A DNA stretch of 64,000 bases from Hericium rajendrae (taxonomy: Eukaryota; Basidiomycota; Agaricomycetes; Russulales; Hericiaceae), in contig CM065879.1 in NCBI GenBank assembly GCA_033439255.1, forward strand, positions 4,222,501 through 4,286,500, read 5' to 3'. The notes under the pieces were generated by a model. That model saw nothing but the letters and a program-made list of their open reading frames with translations. It ran no database searches and was not told the DNA's origin. A program made the position numbers and the translations under genes. This document shows, in pieces, positions 22,382 through 33,771 of this stretch. Within the stretch, counting starts at the first letter, position 1. Each line of letters opens with the position of its first letter.

Positions 22382-24028
22382 TCAGGAGAAGAGACGCTGG
22401 ACCGGCGGTGAAATGGCCAAGAGCGTCCGAACCGCCAGATGGTAGGGCAGTGTGACGACGTCGGAGGCCACATCGACATAAGTGCGAGGGTGGGTCGGAT
22501 GGTCCTGTCTTTTTCTGGTGCTGGTGTTCCGCTCGCTAGGCGATTTCGGCAGGCGGGGGGACTCGTTATCTGCGAGCTCAGAAGAGGAACCGCTGTCGGG
22601 ATCCTGATGGACATCCCTCATTTCAGTCGAGTCCTCGGGTATCGTCTCAAGCCTGCTCGGGGAACGCATATGGTGCAGCTTTCCATTCTCCGTGAGGGAG
22701 AGATGCTTTGACCGTGCAAGCGAGGTGGGGCTCTGCTCGTAGCGAAAGTTGAAAGTGAGAAGCGCCCAGAGGACATATACAGCCTGGAATATTGCGAAAT
22801 AGAAGTGCGCGACGTAGTTGTGGGATCGGGATTCGACAAGTGTCTGGCCATGGGGTTCTCCAAGGATCAAGCGAGGCACGTCCGTGCGTCTTCGCTGGCT
22901 GACCCGAGAAACGCCCTTCTCCACGGCAGTAATGCGATGCTCCTGCGCGAGGCGGGTCGATTCGGCTCTGGACTCCTGCCTCTTCATCACTCGCTCGATG
23001 TCGTCAATGGCACCGCTCAGATCCTCATAGACCTCCTCAACGCGCTCCTCGACGACCATGTTGCGCCTGATGGTGCTGATCTCGCGCTCGAGACGCTCAA
23101 CACGGTTCAGTACGGCCTGCAGCTTGCCGTCTGCTATCAGCTGTGCGTCGGGAGATGGGTAATGAATGATATCATGGAGTGTATGCGTCCGATCTCGAAG
23201 CCGCGAAATGAGATGGGCCCATGGACGGATCCCGGTTGCGAGCACGAACAGCGTGGTGCTGAACCAGGAAATATTCTGTACGCCGCTGAGGGTATCAAGA
23301 ACGAAGCGTAGGAGCCATGCTCCGACAAAAGGCGAAACAGCCGACAAGAGTAGGTATCCCAACTCATGACGACGAAGTTCGGTCGCTGCAAGAGCTTGCT
23401 CCGCGCTAACTCGGTCGTTCGACGCGGCGGAGCGGTATGCTGGAATGGTAGGATGCGGCCGGCGGGCACGAGCTGATTGGTACAGCTCCCAAGGCACTAG
23501 ATCGTCGGTGTTAGCATGCCCGCATCGACAACAAGATTGGTGCTAACCTTGAATGAGCTGGTGCAAGTAGATGATCAAGAGCAAGATGAGGAAAAGGTTC
23601 TTGAGGTGGTCGCTTCCGGTTAGCCAATTGCCTATGGGCGCAATCAAGGCGACGACGACCGACAAGTCCAAATCTGTCCACGACGAACGGGTTTCCCGGG
23701 GGTGGCGGGGCCTGGGGGTGCATCGCGCTGAGGATCCGGGCTGGCGTACCGCTGCTCCTGCTGAACGCGCCTCGCACTCTCTCCCGGCCTCCACGACCTC
23801 ACCACCGTCACTATCATCTGCGCTCAGCTCGCTCGCGTTCTCGTCCTCGTTGCTCGACGGCTGAAAGTCCGGCTGCAGCACCTCCGGCTCCTTGCATCCT
23901 GGCGCAGGTTTGGAAGAGAGATGGTGGGAGTTCCTGGCGCTGGAACGGAAGCCGCCAGCGTGCACTCCATGCATGTTCGACGTTCCATCAGTCCCGGAAG
24001 CCCGCCGAGATCGCGTTGTCGTCGCCAT
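22382..24028 (-). CDS. Multi-pass membrane protein with coiled coil, unknown
   Basis: Two exons, 24028-23548 and 23496-22382, are joined by a 51-bp intron in the codon after HQLIQ (phase 1), giving 531 residues. A Ser/Glu-rich disordered N terminus (about 110 residues) is followed by hydrophobic segments around LDLSVVVALIAPIGNWL, LKNLFLILLLIIYLHQL, LGYLLLSAVSPFVGAWLLRF and ISWFSTTLFVLATGI. Then comes a charged coiled-coil stretch (LNRVERLEREISTIRRNM... to RVMKRQ), another membrane segment (FYFAIFQAVYVLWALL), a Ser-rich region and a final hydrophobic stretch (TLPYHLAVRTLLAIS). The reading is uninterrupted. The family seems to be a conserved fungal one with no known function. ER or another endomembrane is a reasonable guess from the topology, no more. 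Confidence 0.8.
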
Positions 24029-24900
24029 GGACGTTGTCGTTGAACATTCAAAGTCGCGTGCTCGTCGTGTCGTCCGACCTCGTCACTCCACGCGACAGGC
24101 ACGTGCACTTTCCATTCTAGGATGCCTATGCAAGCGCCGAAGTTCAACGTTCAAGCCCGAGTTTACTTCCGTCCACTTTGAAGCAAGTTGACAAGGATTC
24201 GGGTCAGGGACTGCTCGTTTCCTTTGTTTTACAGGTGTAATTATACTGTAGCCAATTGTATCGTACCAACGGAGGGAAGAGGTGTGACAGACACAACATC
24301 ATACCAACCAACAACGGAAGGCCTGTGACGCGTGACTTAGAGAAAATTAGCAACGGTCTGCAACGGTGGTACTGCAACAACGTGTATTTGTAGGACCGTA
24401 GGATATAGCTACACCCTGTTACATTATCTATTTAGGCATAAACATACTAAGGCAGTGCTTCGGAATTGTAGATATTGAGGCAAGGCATGATTTTCCGCTG
24501 GGAGGCCAACTCAGAGGGCAAAATTGATCACTCAAATTAGAAATCAGGAGGGTGACACCAATCCAGGTGAAAGTGACAACAAGGAGCTGGGACATGGAGC
24601 ACAGCAATAACAGACTCGAAAGGAGACAGCTATACGAGTAGATTCTTCGATTTTAGAGGGCATTTTTTGAACGACCCGGGCGATAACAACGGGCCCTGTG
24701 TTAGCCGTGACAATATTGAAATAAACAACGCAACGGGCCCTGTGTGACGCGTGACCGTTGGTACGATACAATTGGCTACAGTACCTTGGTTTCGGAAGGA
24801 CGGACATTAGGAGGTCATTTAGGTGAGTGCTTTTCTATGTTCGGATTTGCTACGCACGCTATGTACACCAAACAGGTCTAATACTCATTCCCAACAGCCA
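24029..24900. other. Intergenic containing a MITE
   Basis: Upstream of the minus-strand membrane-protein gene. Most of it is the MITE at 24247-24781. No gene is visible. Confidence 0.5.
24247..24781. mobile_element. MITE with perfect TIRs and TA target sites
   Basis: The 535-bp element begins CTGTAGCCAATTGTATCGTA (continuing to 24273) and ends with the exact 27-bp reverse complement (24755-24781), with TA directly outside both ends (24245-24246 and 24782-24783). A TGACGCGTGAC phrase lies near each end inside. There is no coding capacity. TA duplication with CTGTAG-type ends fits a Tc1/mariner-related (Stowaway-like) MITE. Perfect TIRs suggest recent movement. Confidence 0.8.
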
Positions 24901-24901
24901 T

Positions 24902-25369
24902 GAGCTTGAACCGTTATTCGTATAATCCGGATAACAATAAGCCGAAGGAGGTATACCTACAAGCTGCTTCAGGGAAGCAACAAACGCACGACACGTCCTC
25001 ATTGTCTGGCCGAACGGATATTTCGAGTATGGCGGCAAAACGCAGGCAGTTCGCCAGACTATATAACTCACGCAGAATATGGAGGGATACCATTACAATC
25101 CAGTGCCTGTTGCCGAACTGTACGGTGAGGCTGCAATGCGAAACAACACAGCTTTCCCTCTCGCCACACTAACACGAGCCGAGAGGGATAGGATTCTGGA
25201 GCTAGCGAGGAATATCCCCTTTCTGCAGAAGTCGACGGTCAATGGATGCCGGGTCTGGACTCGGGACCTACTCGTGGCGATGTTGAAAGAGGATATAATT
25301 TCGGAGGACACTTTCGATTATGTCGATGAAAAGGTGCCCTTTGTTCGACGGGCGACTGAGAAGGCCTAG
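24902..25369 (+). pseudogene. Small unknown gene, degenerate 5' part
   Basis: The 3' part 25079-25369 reads cleanly (MEGYHYNPVPVAELYGEA..., CRVWTRDLLVAML..., stop after RRATEKA) and resembles a small family common in Agaricomycetes, possibly DUF6914-like, with a NGCRVWTRDLL motif. The same frame upstream contains RHVLIVWPNGYFEYGG, which looks like the family N terminus, but a stop codon (TAA at about 25058) lies between the two. Either an intron was missed or this is a decayed copy. Function unknown. Confidence 0.45.
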
Positions 25370-26318
25370 TCTTGCTTCCAGTATGTGAGTAGCCATTTTT
25401 CAGCGTCATTCATTGATAGCCCTTATTCCTATTACATTCCATCCTATGCTTTACTCAGATACATGCGCTTGTCCGCTTGTCATTTGCGAACAAGGTGATG
25501 ATTCGAGTGCAGCCTTGTCTCGTCTCGGTTATGTCGCCTGCATTGTCACGCTTTTAGCGGAGTTGCTGCTCTTGTAACAGATGCATCATGCTAATTGCTC
25601 TGCATTAAGACCAAAATCATCGTATCTGACCAACACGATGAACAACGCAGCAAAGGCTCGAGCTTTGGTCGTTGTACGCCCGTGGCATGGGAACTTGCCG
25701 ACCTCGGGCGCTTCCGTTTATCGAGCTCCGAGAAGGGATTCGTAGGCGCCAGACAGAATTTTCACTGTCTTATCCACTCCTTTCGCTCTCGCAACATATC
25801 GCAAGGATGTCATGAAAAGATAGTTCCAGATTCGGACTCGCAATACCGCTCAGAGCCGGAGATGTTTGTCATGTCCGGAGATCACTAATTCGACTTCCAA
25901 GTTGATTACCTTTTGAAGACCGCTTCTCTTCATTCACGATTCCTTCTTTGGCCGTCCGCTTGTTCTACTGATAATCTCTCCTCAAGCCGAAGGGCCCACC
26001 CTACGCCCACATCCCTCAGCCTGCTCACGTGTTCCCGAACAAAGTTTACATCTCGAGACGGTGCTCGCCGTGGCCGGCCTTCTAGCATCCTGCCTTGTAT
26101 TCAATCCGGAAATCCTCTTGTCGTAGATACGTCAGTGAAACTCGATGCTGCAGCCTCGCATCCTTCAAAAATGCACATATGTGCTTCTCCCGAGGAAGGC
26201 GACAGCCACTGCCACGACGCCTTCTCTCGCATCTCGCTCGTTTAAATAACCTTACTAGACACCATCTCGGCACTACTCCGGATCCGCCTTGCTTCAGTGC
26301 TGGAAAGCTGAATACACC
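25370..26318. other. Intergenic, upstream of receptor gene 1
   Basis: About 950 bp with only short overlapping frames. It presumably contains the promoter of the first STE3 gene. No short ORF ending in a prenylation CaaX box was found here on either strand. Confidence 0.4.
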
Positions 26319-28201
26319 ATGCGCGCCGAGCTGCCTACGCTATCGTTTCTGTCCCTTTTCTGTCTCGTCCTAATCCTCCCCGGCCAACTCAAGTCTAATA
26401 CGATCCCCGCTGTCTCGATAATATCATGGCTTTTCGTGTGTAACCTCATCCACGGCGTGAACTCTCTTGTGTGGGCTGGCAATACTGGCATACATGTTCC
26501 AGTATGGTGCGACATCGGTGAGCGGAGCGTGGATCTTCGTATTGTGCTGTGCTGATTCGAGGAACAGTGACCAAGGTTCTTCTGGGCGCGATGGTCGCCG
26601 TGCCAGGCGCGTTCCTGTGCATCTGCCGCCACATCGAATTTGCGACGTCCCGGCCACGCGACCCAACTTCTATACCCACCAAACGACAGAAGATTATTTT
26701 CGAAGTTTCCATGTGTATACTTTCGCCCATCCTCTACATGGCATTGCGTAAGTGTTCTCGTTTGTGACGAAGGTCGTCTTGACAGCTGCTGCAGACACAA
26801 TTGTACAAGACCATCGCTTTACCATACTCGAAGATTTCGGGTGCCAACCGGCTGCTCTATAATTATATGCCATCACTATTAATCGTCTGGTTACCTCCCT
26901 GATCATCTCGCTCGTCTCCCTTCTCTACTGTGGTGAGCTACTTCCTTCGAATCATGAAACTCAGTCTCACACGATGCGCAGTGTCCGCCCTGATCAACGT
27001 CCTGAAAAGCCGCTACAACAACTGGCCTTGCTTCCCGCAGGCATCAAAGATGACTCTCGGGCTCTTTGCGCGGCGCTTCGCGTTTGCCGCCATGGGCATG
27101 CTCTACGTTTTCGTCGTCTACGCGTTCATCGTGTCCTGGGTGTCGTCGAACCTCCAGCCCGAGATTTCCGTCTCGCAGCTGCATGCGAACTTCTCGCAGA
27201 TCGAGATCTTGCCGCAGGATGCGCAGGCGCGCGTGCGCGTTGAGCTGGTGTGGTGGGCAGTGCCCGTGTGGTCGCTGCTCCTATGTGCGCTGTCGAGTGA
27301 GGAGACGCGAGATGGGTACCAGGCGATCTTTGGCTGGGTGTTTAAGCGAGGGGATAACTTCGACCTGCCCATGCAGTAAGTGGCTGATCTTTCATCTTTC
27401 TGCGTCGTATCTGACGTTTCGCTAGCACAAAGGCCGAGTTCATCAGCGTCACGCCTACGTCGTCCGTCCATCTACTCAGACCCGCGTGGTTCGACAGCGT
27501 CAAGTCCGTCAAGTCCCCTCGGCGTCGATGGAGACAGACCACGGACCACGTCACCTTCGTCTCACCCATCCCTGTCCACACGTTCTCCAGAATCAAGCCC
27601 GCCAGTCTCGCCCGGGCAAGACGCGTCGTTCGCGCAGTCGACGCTGAGCTACCTCGACTCCGATGCTGCGCGGCAGCTCCGTCTTCCATCTCCCCCTCTC
27701 ACAGCGCATCCGTACGGCCTCACGTCCCCGCCTCCCGCTGAGAAGCCATCCGCGGACAAGCTGAGCCCATTCCATGCAGGCGCAGGGACGCCCAAACCGT
27801 CGACCTCCCCTGCGAACTCCATTCTTTCTGTTTCTGTGTGGCCAGAACCCCCACATACGATCCCCTCGCCGACCCAAGTGTACCTTCCCGACAGCCCGGT
27901 GCGTTCCCCGCGGAGCCCGATCCGCTCGCCTCAGAGCCCAGTCCGCTCGCCTCAGAGCCCGACGCACGCGCAACAGACCCTCAACCGCTCGACCTCGCTC
28001 TCGTCCATCCGCAGCTCCATGTCCGCAGGGCGGCTGGACGCCTCCGGATACCCGATGCTGCCCGGCGCGCTCCCTGCGCGTCTTCAGGACGTGCCCTTCG
28101 GTGGACCGGGCGTCTTGTCGCTCTCGAGCCCGCCGCCGCCGCCCAAGAGGCGCGGCACGTCGCGCTCGCAGGCAAGGCGCGCGAGGTTGAGCGGAGTCTG
28201 A
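26319..28201 (+). CDS. STE3-like: STE3-type pheromone receptor 1
   Basis: Exons 26319-26517, 26568-26747, 26795-26932, 26982-27375 and 27426-28201 give a seven-helix receptor: first helices (LSFLSLFCLVLILPGQL, IPAVSIISWLFVCNLIHG), HVPVWCDI, VTKVLLGAMVAVPGAFLCICRHIEF, IFEVSMCILSPILYMAL, HTIVQDHRFTILEDFGC (the family hallmark), IISLVSLLYC, GMLYVFVVYAFIVSWV and a last helix before a long Ser/Pro-rich tail with PVRSPQSP-type repeats. It should bind a farnesylated peptide pheromone and signal through a G protein in mate recognition. Two compensating one-base frame changes occur in exon 3 (between GCQPAAL and LIISLVS), and another is needed to enter the tail frame. These may be sequence errors. A longer upstream start is open but less likely. 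Confidence 0.85.
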
Positions 28202-29809
28202 CGGGGAAGAGCAGAAAGAACGAGGTCATCTATATGACGGTGGTGCAGGAGACGTTGTAGATCATCGACGTGGTAATCAACACTATACTTCATGGCATTG
28301 TATGGTCAGGATTCTCCTTTTTTAACTGTTATTGTAGCCCTTTGATCTTCTGCCGCATATTTTTTGTGCTATGTTTCATCAGTTTACTTCATCGGTTCCC
28401 GGCCTCATGCATCGCGTTCAGCCCACTGTATCACTGCTACTTTCTTCCCGGATATCGCTGTATTTAGTCGTTCTGTCTGTAGAATATATGATCTGTTCAA
28501 TCGTTCATCTTCGCCATCATATTCGTGATCTTTCAAGGCAATAAGAAGGTTCGGGCCGAGCGCAAGACAATAAGGGTCGGAGTTTCTACGCGTGGCGAAG
28601 ACAAAAGAGAGTCGGGAAATGCCGTTTACATATACGTCTGGTCACCATCCTCGCCTTTCACGCACTCCTTTGCCTCTGACCACCTCCATCTTGTCCCGCT
28701 CGACGTCTCAGCGTCCTGCAAACCATCCAGAACATCCAGGAATCAGCTCAAAGTCGAATGGTCGGTTGCGAAAGTTCACAACGTCTCAAAACGCCCGGAA
28801 CGAGAACTTGGCCCAGGTGCACGCCACACTCGACGTATACACTCGCCCCCTTGGTCCCTCCTAGCAACGTTGTTCATTGATCGAGCTTGAGCCAGACATG
28901 GTTACTGATATGCCGATACGTATCTCTACGGATGGGATGGTCAGTAGTCATCTCAAGCTCTGGCTTTTCTGGGAACAAAGTCGCCGGAGCCTTCGCCTCT
29001 ACGTCCGAGAAACCTATCAACACCTTGCGAGCTTCTGCTTCATCTGGGCATTACCTTGTCAATATCTGCGTCTTCTGTTGATCTCGGATACGCGGCCCGA
29101 CGTCTGGACTACTGGGAGATTGGTACGTTGCTGACAACGTACTCTCATGCGCTTATTCGCGATTTGGACGTGTCTTTCTTTCGTCTTGCTTTGGCCTGCA
29201 GGAGCGTTCCTTGGGCCTATCTCACATATTTCCTGGTGTGTGGCGACTCGTCGGGTGCGGACGTCTGGAAACGTCATGGGAGAGGCACACGCCGGACCAC
29301 GCGGGAGTCCGTTGCGTGTGCGCCGACATCGACCACGCCGTCGTACCTCTTTGCCCTCAAAGAGTAAGCTGTCAGAGCTATCGCAGGCTTCTTCGGTTCT
29401 CAATCACGCTGTCGTGCCCCATCCGTGCGCCATCTGATGCCTTGCGCTGCTGTTTTCCAGGCGGGTGCTTCGATTTCCTTTTTCGATTACAAGCAATGCG
29501 CTCGAATAGGAAGGATGAAGCGCGCACGATTTGGGCATCGTTGCTGGCTTGCCGAAAACAAGGGGATGCCCGCAATTGTATACAAGGTCGGGGCTTTGCT
29601 TTTCGTCTTAAGAGACTCCCGCCCTGCGATATCGGATTCATCCCTGCAGATTCACGCCATCCCGCCATCGTACTGCCAACAGCCCCAACGCCAGCGGGTC
29701 CTTGAGAGCATCGCAGCTATTTTCGGCCCTCGGCGATCCGCGATACCTCTCTTGTCCCTTCGCCCGTTTTCCGTCCCTCCACCAACCGCGGTAGATATTG
29801 ATTCTCGCG
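28202..29809. other. Spacer between the two receptor genes
   Basis: 1.6 kb in which pheromone genes would be expected if this is a B mating-type locus. I found only one short frame with a CaaX-like end (28887-29081, ending NICVFC), and its sequence otherwise does not look like a pheromone precursor. Other frames are overlapping and unsupported. Confidence 0.4.
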
Positions 29810-31479
29810 ATGGCTGCGCCTCCGAATCACCTCTTCTCCGCGTTTGCCTTCGTCGGCTTCGCAATGTGCGCAGTGCCGTTCTACTGGCATCTGGAAGGTC
29901 AGAAACAGTAATGGCATGCCCGAAAATATCTGGCTGACGCTGGGCAATAGCTTGGAACACCGGCACTTGCTTGTATATGGCCTGGACTGGTATATCGTGT
30001 CTTATCCAGTTCATTAACTCCATTGTGTGGGACCATAATGCGATTAACTGGGCTCCTGTGTGGTGCGATATCTGTACGTCTCCGAGCATGCTTGAGAAAG
30101 CGGGAGTATCTGACAAGGCATCTACAGCAACTCGTATCATGGTCGGCGCGGCCGTTGGCATCCCAGCCTCCTCCCTGTGCATCAATCGTCGGTTGTACAA
30201 GATCGCGTCGGTCAAGGCGGTGACGGTGACCAAGTCTGAGAAACGCCGCGGATTATGATCGACTTGGCCATTGGAGTCGGGATTCCGGTATTGCAGATGA
30301 TTTTGCGTGAGTGTTCATCTTTTGGTGCTGCGATGATCAGTGTTTCATTGCCATGGAACAGAATATGTTGTGCAGGGCCATCGATTTGATATCTTCGAAG
30401 ACGTTGGTTGTTTCCCCTTTACATGGAACACGCCGTTGGCATACGTCCTCGTGTTCACTTGGCCAGTGGTTATTGGGCTCATTTCCATTTTCTATTGCAG
30501 TAAGTTCCTGTGGTAGGTCGGGGTTTCGCCGAACTGACAGTGGCTTGCTTAAGGTCTGTCCATCAGGACTTTCTGGAAACGCCGAAGGCAGTTCAACGAA
30601 GTCCTCTCGGGAAACCGCAACCTGAGCTTCAGCCGCTACTTCCGTCTCATGGCACTCGCAGGCATCGAGCTGTGCTGCACCATCCCGCTCGGCTCGTACT
30701 CCATCTACCTTAATGTCACTGGCGGTGTCATTTCCAAGTGGGTAAGCTGGGACAATACGCACTTCGACTTCTCTCGTGTCGGCCAGTTCCCGAATGTGCT
30801 CTGGCGCACCAACCATGTTGAAGAGGTCTCGATCGAGCTGAGCAGATGGCTCGTCGTCCTCTGCGCATTCATCTTCTTCGGGTTCTTCGGCTTTGCGGAC
30901 GAGGCGCGCAAGCATTACCGCCTCGTTTACACGTCGGTCGCCAGCCGCCTCGGCTACACAACTGCTACCATGAGCTCCTTCGAGACGTCTTCGTACGTCC
31001 AATGACTTTCTTATCTGCACATGATGCTGACATGTTGTTGCAGTTACAATGCGTCGAAATTCGCGGACGTCACGTCGAGCAACAAGGGCAACATCGCGAT
31101 TTTCATGTCCACCGAACGCTCCCGCCGGCGCGACTCGCTCCTCTCCTTCTCGGACAGACTCTCCACGTCGATCTCCATCGGCGACGACAGCGATGACCTC
31201 GACGAGAAGAAGCCGTACTCGCCCACCGAGAGCACCGCGTCATCCTCGCGCGACGCGATCGACCACAAGTCGTTACCCCGGCTCCCTGAGATCGCGCGCC
31301 CGCAGCCGTCGCTCGATATCTCGACGGTGCCGCGCCATCCGGCAGATGCGCCGCGTAGTCGGCCTGCGTCGGCTGCATTGTCCTACGTCCTGCCGCTCGA
31401 TATGTCGGCCGCGCCGCACCATCACGCCGACGCGCCGCACAGCCGGCCCGCGTCCGGCGCGTCCTACGACGTCGTCTAA
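29810..31479 (+). CDS. STE3-like: STE3-type pheromone receptor 2
   Basis: Exons 29810-29897, 29951-30073, 30128-30306, 30362-30499, 30554-30992 and 31044-31479 give about 500 residues. Hallmarks are all present: N-terminal helix (AFAFVGFAMCAVPFYWHL), the W-N-T-G-T loop, WAPVWCDISTRIMVGAAVG, SSLCINRRLY, EYVVQGHRFDIFEDVGC-type loop (here starting QYVVQGHRF), VLVFTWPVVIGLISIFYC, FSRYFRLMALAGIELCC, and WLVVLCAFIFFGFFGFADEARKHY before the cytoplasmic tail. The short-loop and SSLCINRRLY features match Agaricomycete B-locus receptors closely. A one-base frame change lies near 30255 (between SEKRR and IMIDLAIG). Otherwise it is intact. It differs strongly from receptor 1, so the pair is not a recent duplication. 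Confidence 0.88.
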
Positions 31480-32039
31480 CTTCCCTCCTCACCAAAACAC
31501 GCTCGCGATACGCCTCTCTCGAACTAAGCAACTCAACTCACCCTTTGTGGACATAGATCCCTTCGATTCCCCTTGTATTCCTAGTCCTGCCCACCCTCGT
31601 TGGTACACTCTTCCTCTTCGTCGGTCGGAAGCCGATACCCTACCTACCCTACACTTATTGTAACGTTATTGGTCTGTCTTCGTGTTGTTGTTTCTGTTAT
31701 ACTCGTACTTGTAGCCATTTGTTGCATCATTAGAAGTGTTTGAATTGGAAGTCTTTTGAAACATGCATATGGTCTTGCGGGCGTGCGATGAGAGTCTTGA
31801 TAGACTTCACCATCGATAGTCCTCTGGAAGCGAAGCTAATAACATGGTATGTCAAGGCAGCTGAAAACATAAAGCTCGAGCTACAGGGCGAATTATAAGC
31901 CATGGACAGGCCTCCTAAGATATACAGTCCGTGAATATCCGCATATGATACAAGCAATAACATAACAAGTCCTCCATTCCATGTCAGATCCTGCATTTTA
32001 CGACAATCCATATTCACAATGCTGCTCGGCCAACTCCCC
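31480..32039. other. Convergent 3' intergenic
   Basis: Between the tail ends of receptor 2 and the minus-strand gene at 32.0-32.9 kb. AT-richer than its neighbours. No gene or repeat recognised. Confidence 0.4.
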
Positions 32040-32916
32040 TCACGAGCGCACGTACGCCTGCAACTCCCTCACCAGCCTCTTTGCAATCACCTCCAGCGGA
32101 TCCTCCCGCCGCCTCTCAACCTCCACCACCGTCCTCCGCGCCCCGCGCACAGTCAGCACAAGCCCGACCCTCCGTGGGCTCAGCGCCACGCTAAGATTCT
32201 CAAACTGCACCTTCGCATTGCTCCCGCTCCCAATAATACCCACCCGCGCGCCGAACGCGCGCACGAGATCCTCGCAGCGCGCGCGCGGCTGCATGAGCTC
32301 GAAGAGGTCGCGGAAGGACTCCTCTTCCGCGGAGAGGTGCAGCGCGCTCGCGTCCGCCCAGACGTCCTCGCGCACCTTAAGCGCGATGAAGAGGTCAAGA
32401 ACGCGCGTCTCGCGGTGCGGGGACGGGAGGAGCTGTGAGGAGGGGCGAATGCGGAGGGCGGGAGCGTGTGGGGGAAGGGGTCGGAGGTGTAGGGCGGGCG
32501 GAGGAGGGCTGTATACGCCGGGAGGTAGGTCGAGCGGAGGACGTGCATGCATGCTGCGAACACACATGGTGCATGTTAGCTTGTGGGAAGTGTGATCGGT
32601 ACGGATGGGACGTACCGATGTAGAATGCGCGGTTCACCCGTCTGAGGGCAATACAGAGCCAGTAGAGCGTGCGCCGCTGTCTCTCGACTCTACCTTCATC
32701 GATGCCTGCCATTTGGGGAAACGTTTGGTGGATGATATTGAGCAGGAGATGCGGTGGTAGGCTGGATAATGTCGGGCGAGGCTTCGATCCAGACGAGAAT
32801 GGTGGTGGGGGCGACGGTAGCGCCCCGTCCGGGTTGGTGATGTATGGCGGGGGCGGCGGCTGCATCGCGGGCAGGGCAGAAGCAGGGGGAGACTTTTCGT
32901 CGAGGATGACGACCAT
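32040..32916 (-). CDS. F-box-like small protein, unknown substrate
   Basis: Exon 1 (32916 to about 32619) encodes MVVILDEKSPPASAL..., a Pro-rich stretch and LSSLPPHLLLNIIHQTFPQ, an F-box-like helix pair (LPxHLLLxII), then RRTLYWLCIALRRVNRAFYI. The next exon opens with ACMHVLRSTYLPAYTALL. The C-terminal part is clear in another frame: TRVLDLFIALKVREDVWADAS..., SFRDLFELMQPRARCEDLVRAFG..., RRVGLVLTVRGARRTVVEVER, ending VRELQAYVRS. The frame must change by one base somewhere in 32430-32500, a C-rich stretch with no usable intron. Possibly an SCF adaptor; family function unknown. Confidence 0.6.
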
Positions 32917-33771
32917 GGTCGATCAGAAAGGCTGCTGGGCGTAGTTATAGGCTGTAGATGTCTGGATACTGGAATACAGGGCCCGCTTTCAGCGCCGTGA
33001 GTGCTGCTGCGCAGTCGGTCACTCCGGACTTCTTTGTAAATTTAGATGCGACTTTAACGCCTCCGGGTACAGTCTCCTACAGTACACAGCACTATAATGT
33101 GATGTATGGATAAGCCTGACCCGCTGATGGGCATGGATAAGTACCTGGGGCGTGGTGGGAACTGTCAGAAGAGGTCAGGATCAGACTCCGAGACAGACGA
33201 GATTGGGAAGCTTACGGACCAATACAATGTCAAGCAGGCTACACAACTGCTTGTCGTGGATGGAAGATGGGATAGAGTAGTTTACCTTGGCAGTGGTCGT
33301 GGGTTATATAGGTGGGGGTCGACGCCAAGGCTCGTCACCGCCATTGGCGCCAGCGCCCACATGCGCCTGCGCAGTCTGAGTCTCGTCCACTGATCGTCCC
33401 ACCGTGAGCACCTCCCCGACGTCGTCCGGCCCTTTCAAGGGTGTTTTTACTCACACACAGTGCAGCTACAGTTAAGTGTACCTATTGAATTGTTACGATA
33501 TTTGTTGTCTTCTGAATTGTTACATTGTCTCGCGGTCAGAACATGCTTCCGTCGACATTCCATCATCCAACTTAGCGCTGTCGACATGCTTGAAGGTAAG
33601 CTGTCAAATCATATAGATCTAGATCTAGATGCCGTCCACGTCAGGTATGCTCATGGAATCATCGAGTAGAAGTCCGTGTAGGAAAGACAGTAAGTAAGTC
33701 GTACGAGAAAAATATCAAGTCCGTGAAGAGGCAAGCTAGATAAGACATACACCATGCTCTCCCCGAATGGA
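32917..33771. other. Intergenic, upstream of the F-box-like gene
   Basis: Holds a TATATAA box on the minus strand near 33300, about 380 bp upstream of the start codon at 32916, which may serve the F-box-like gene. It also contains GATCTAGATCTAGAT repeats near 33617. No gene supported. Confidence 0.4.

Noticed and set aside
28592-28864. Open frame MAKTKESREMPFTYTSG... between receptors as a pheromone gene
   Set aside because: No CaaX C terminus and no Glu/Asp-Arg processing site.
29147-29437. Frame ending HPCAI as a prenylated pheromone
   Set aside because: Only two residues follow the Cys, so it is not a CaaX box.
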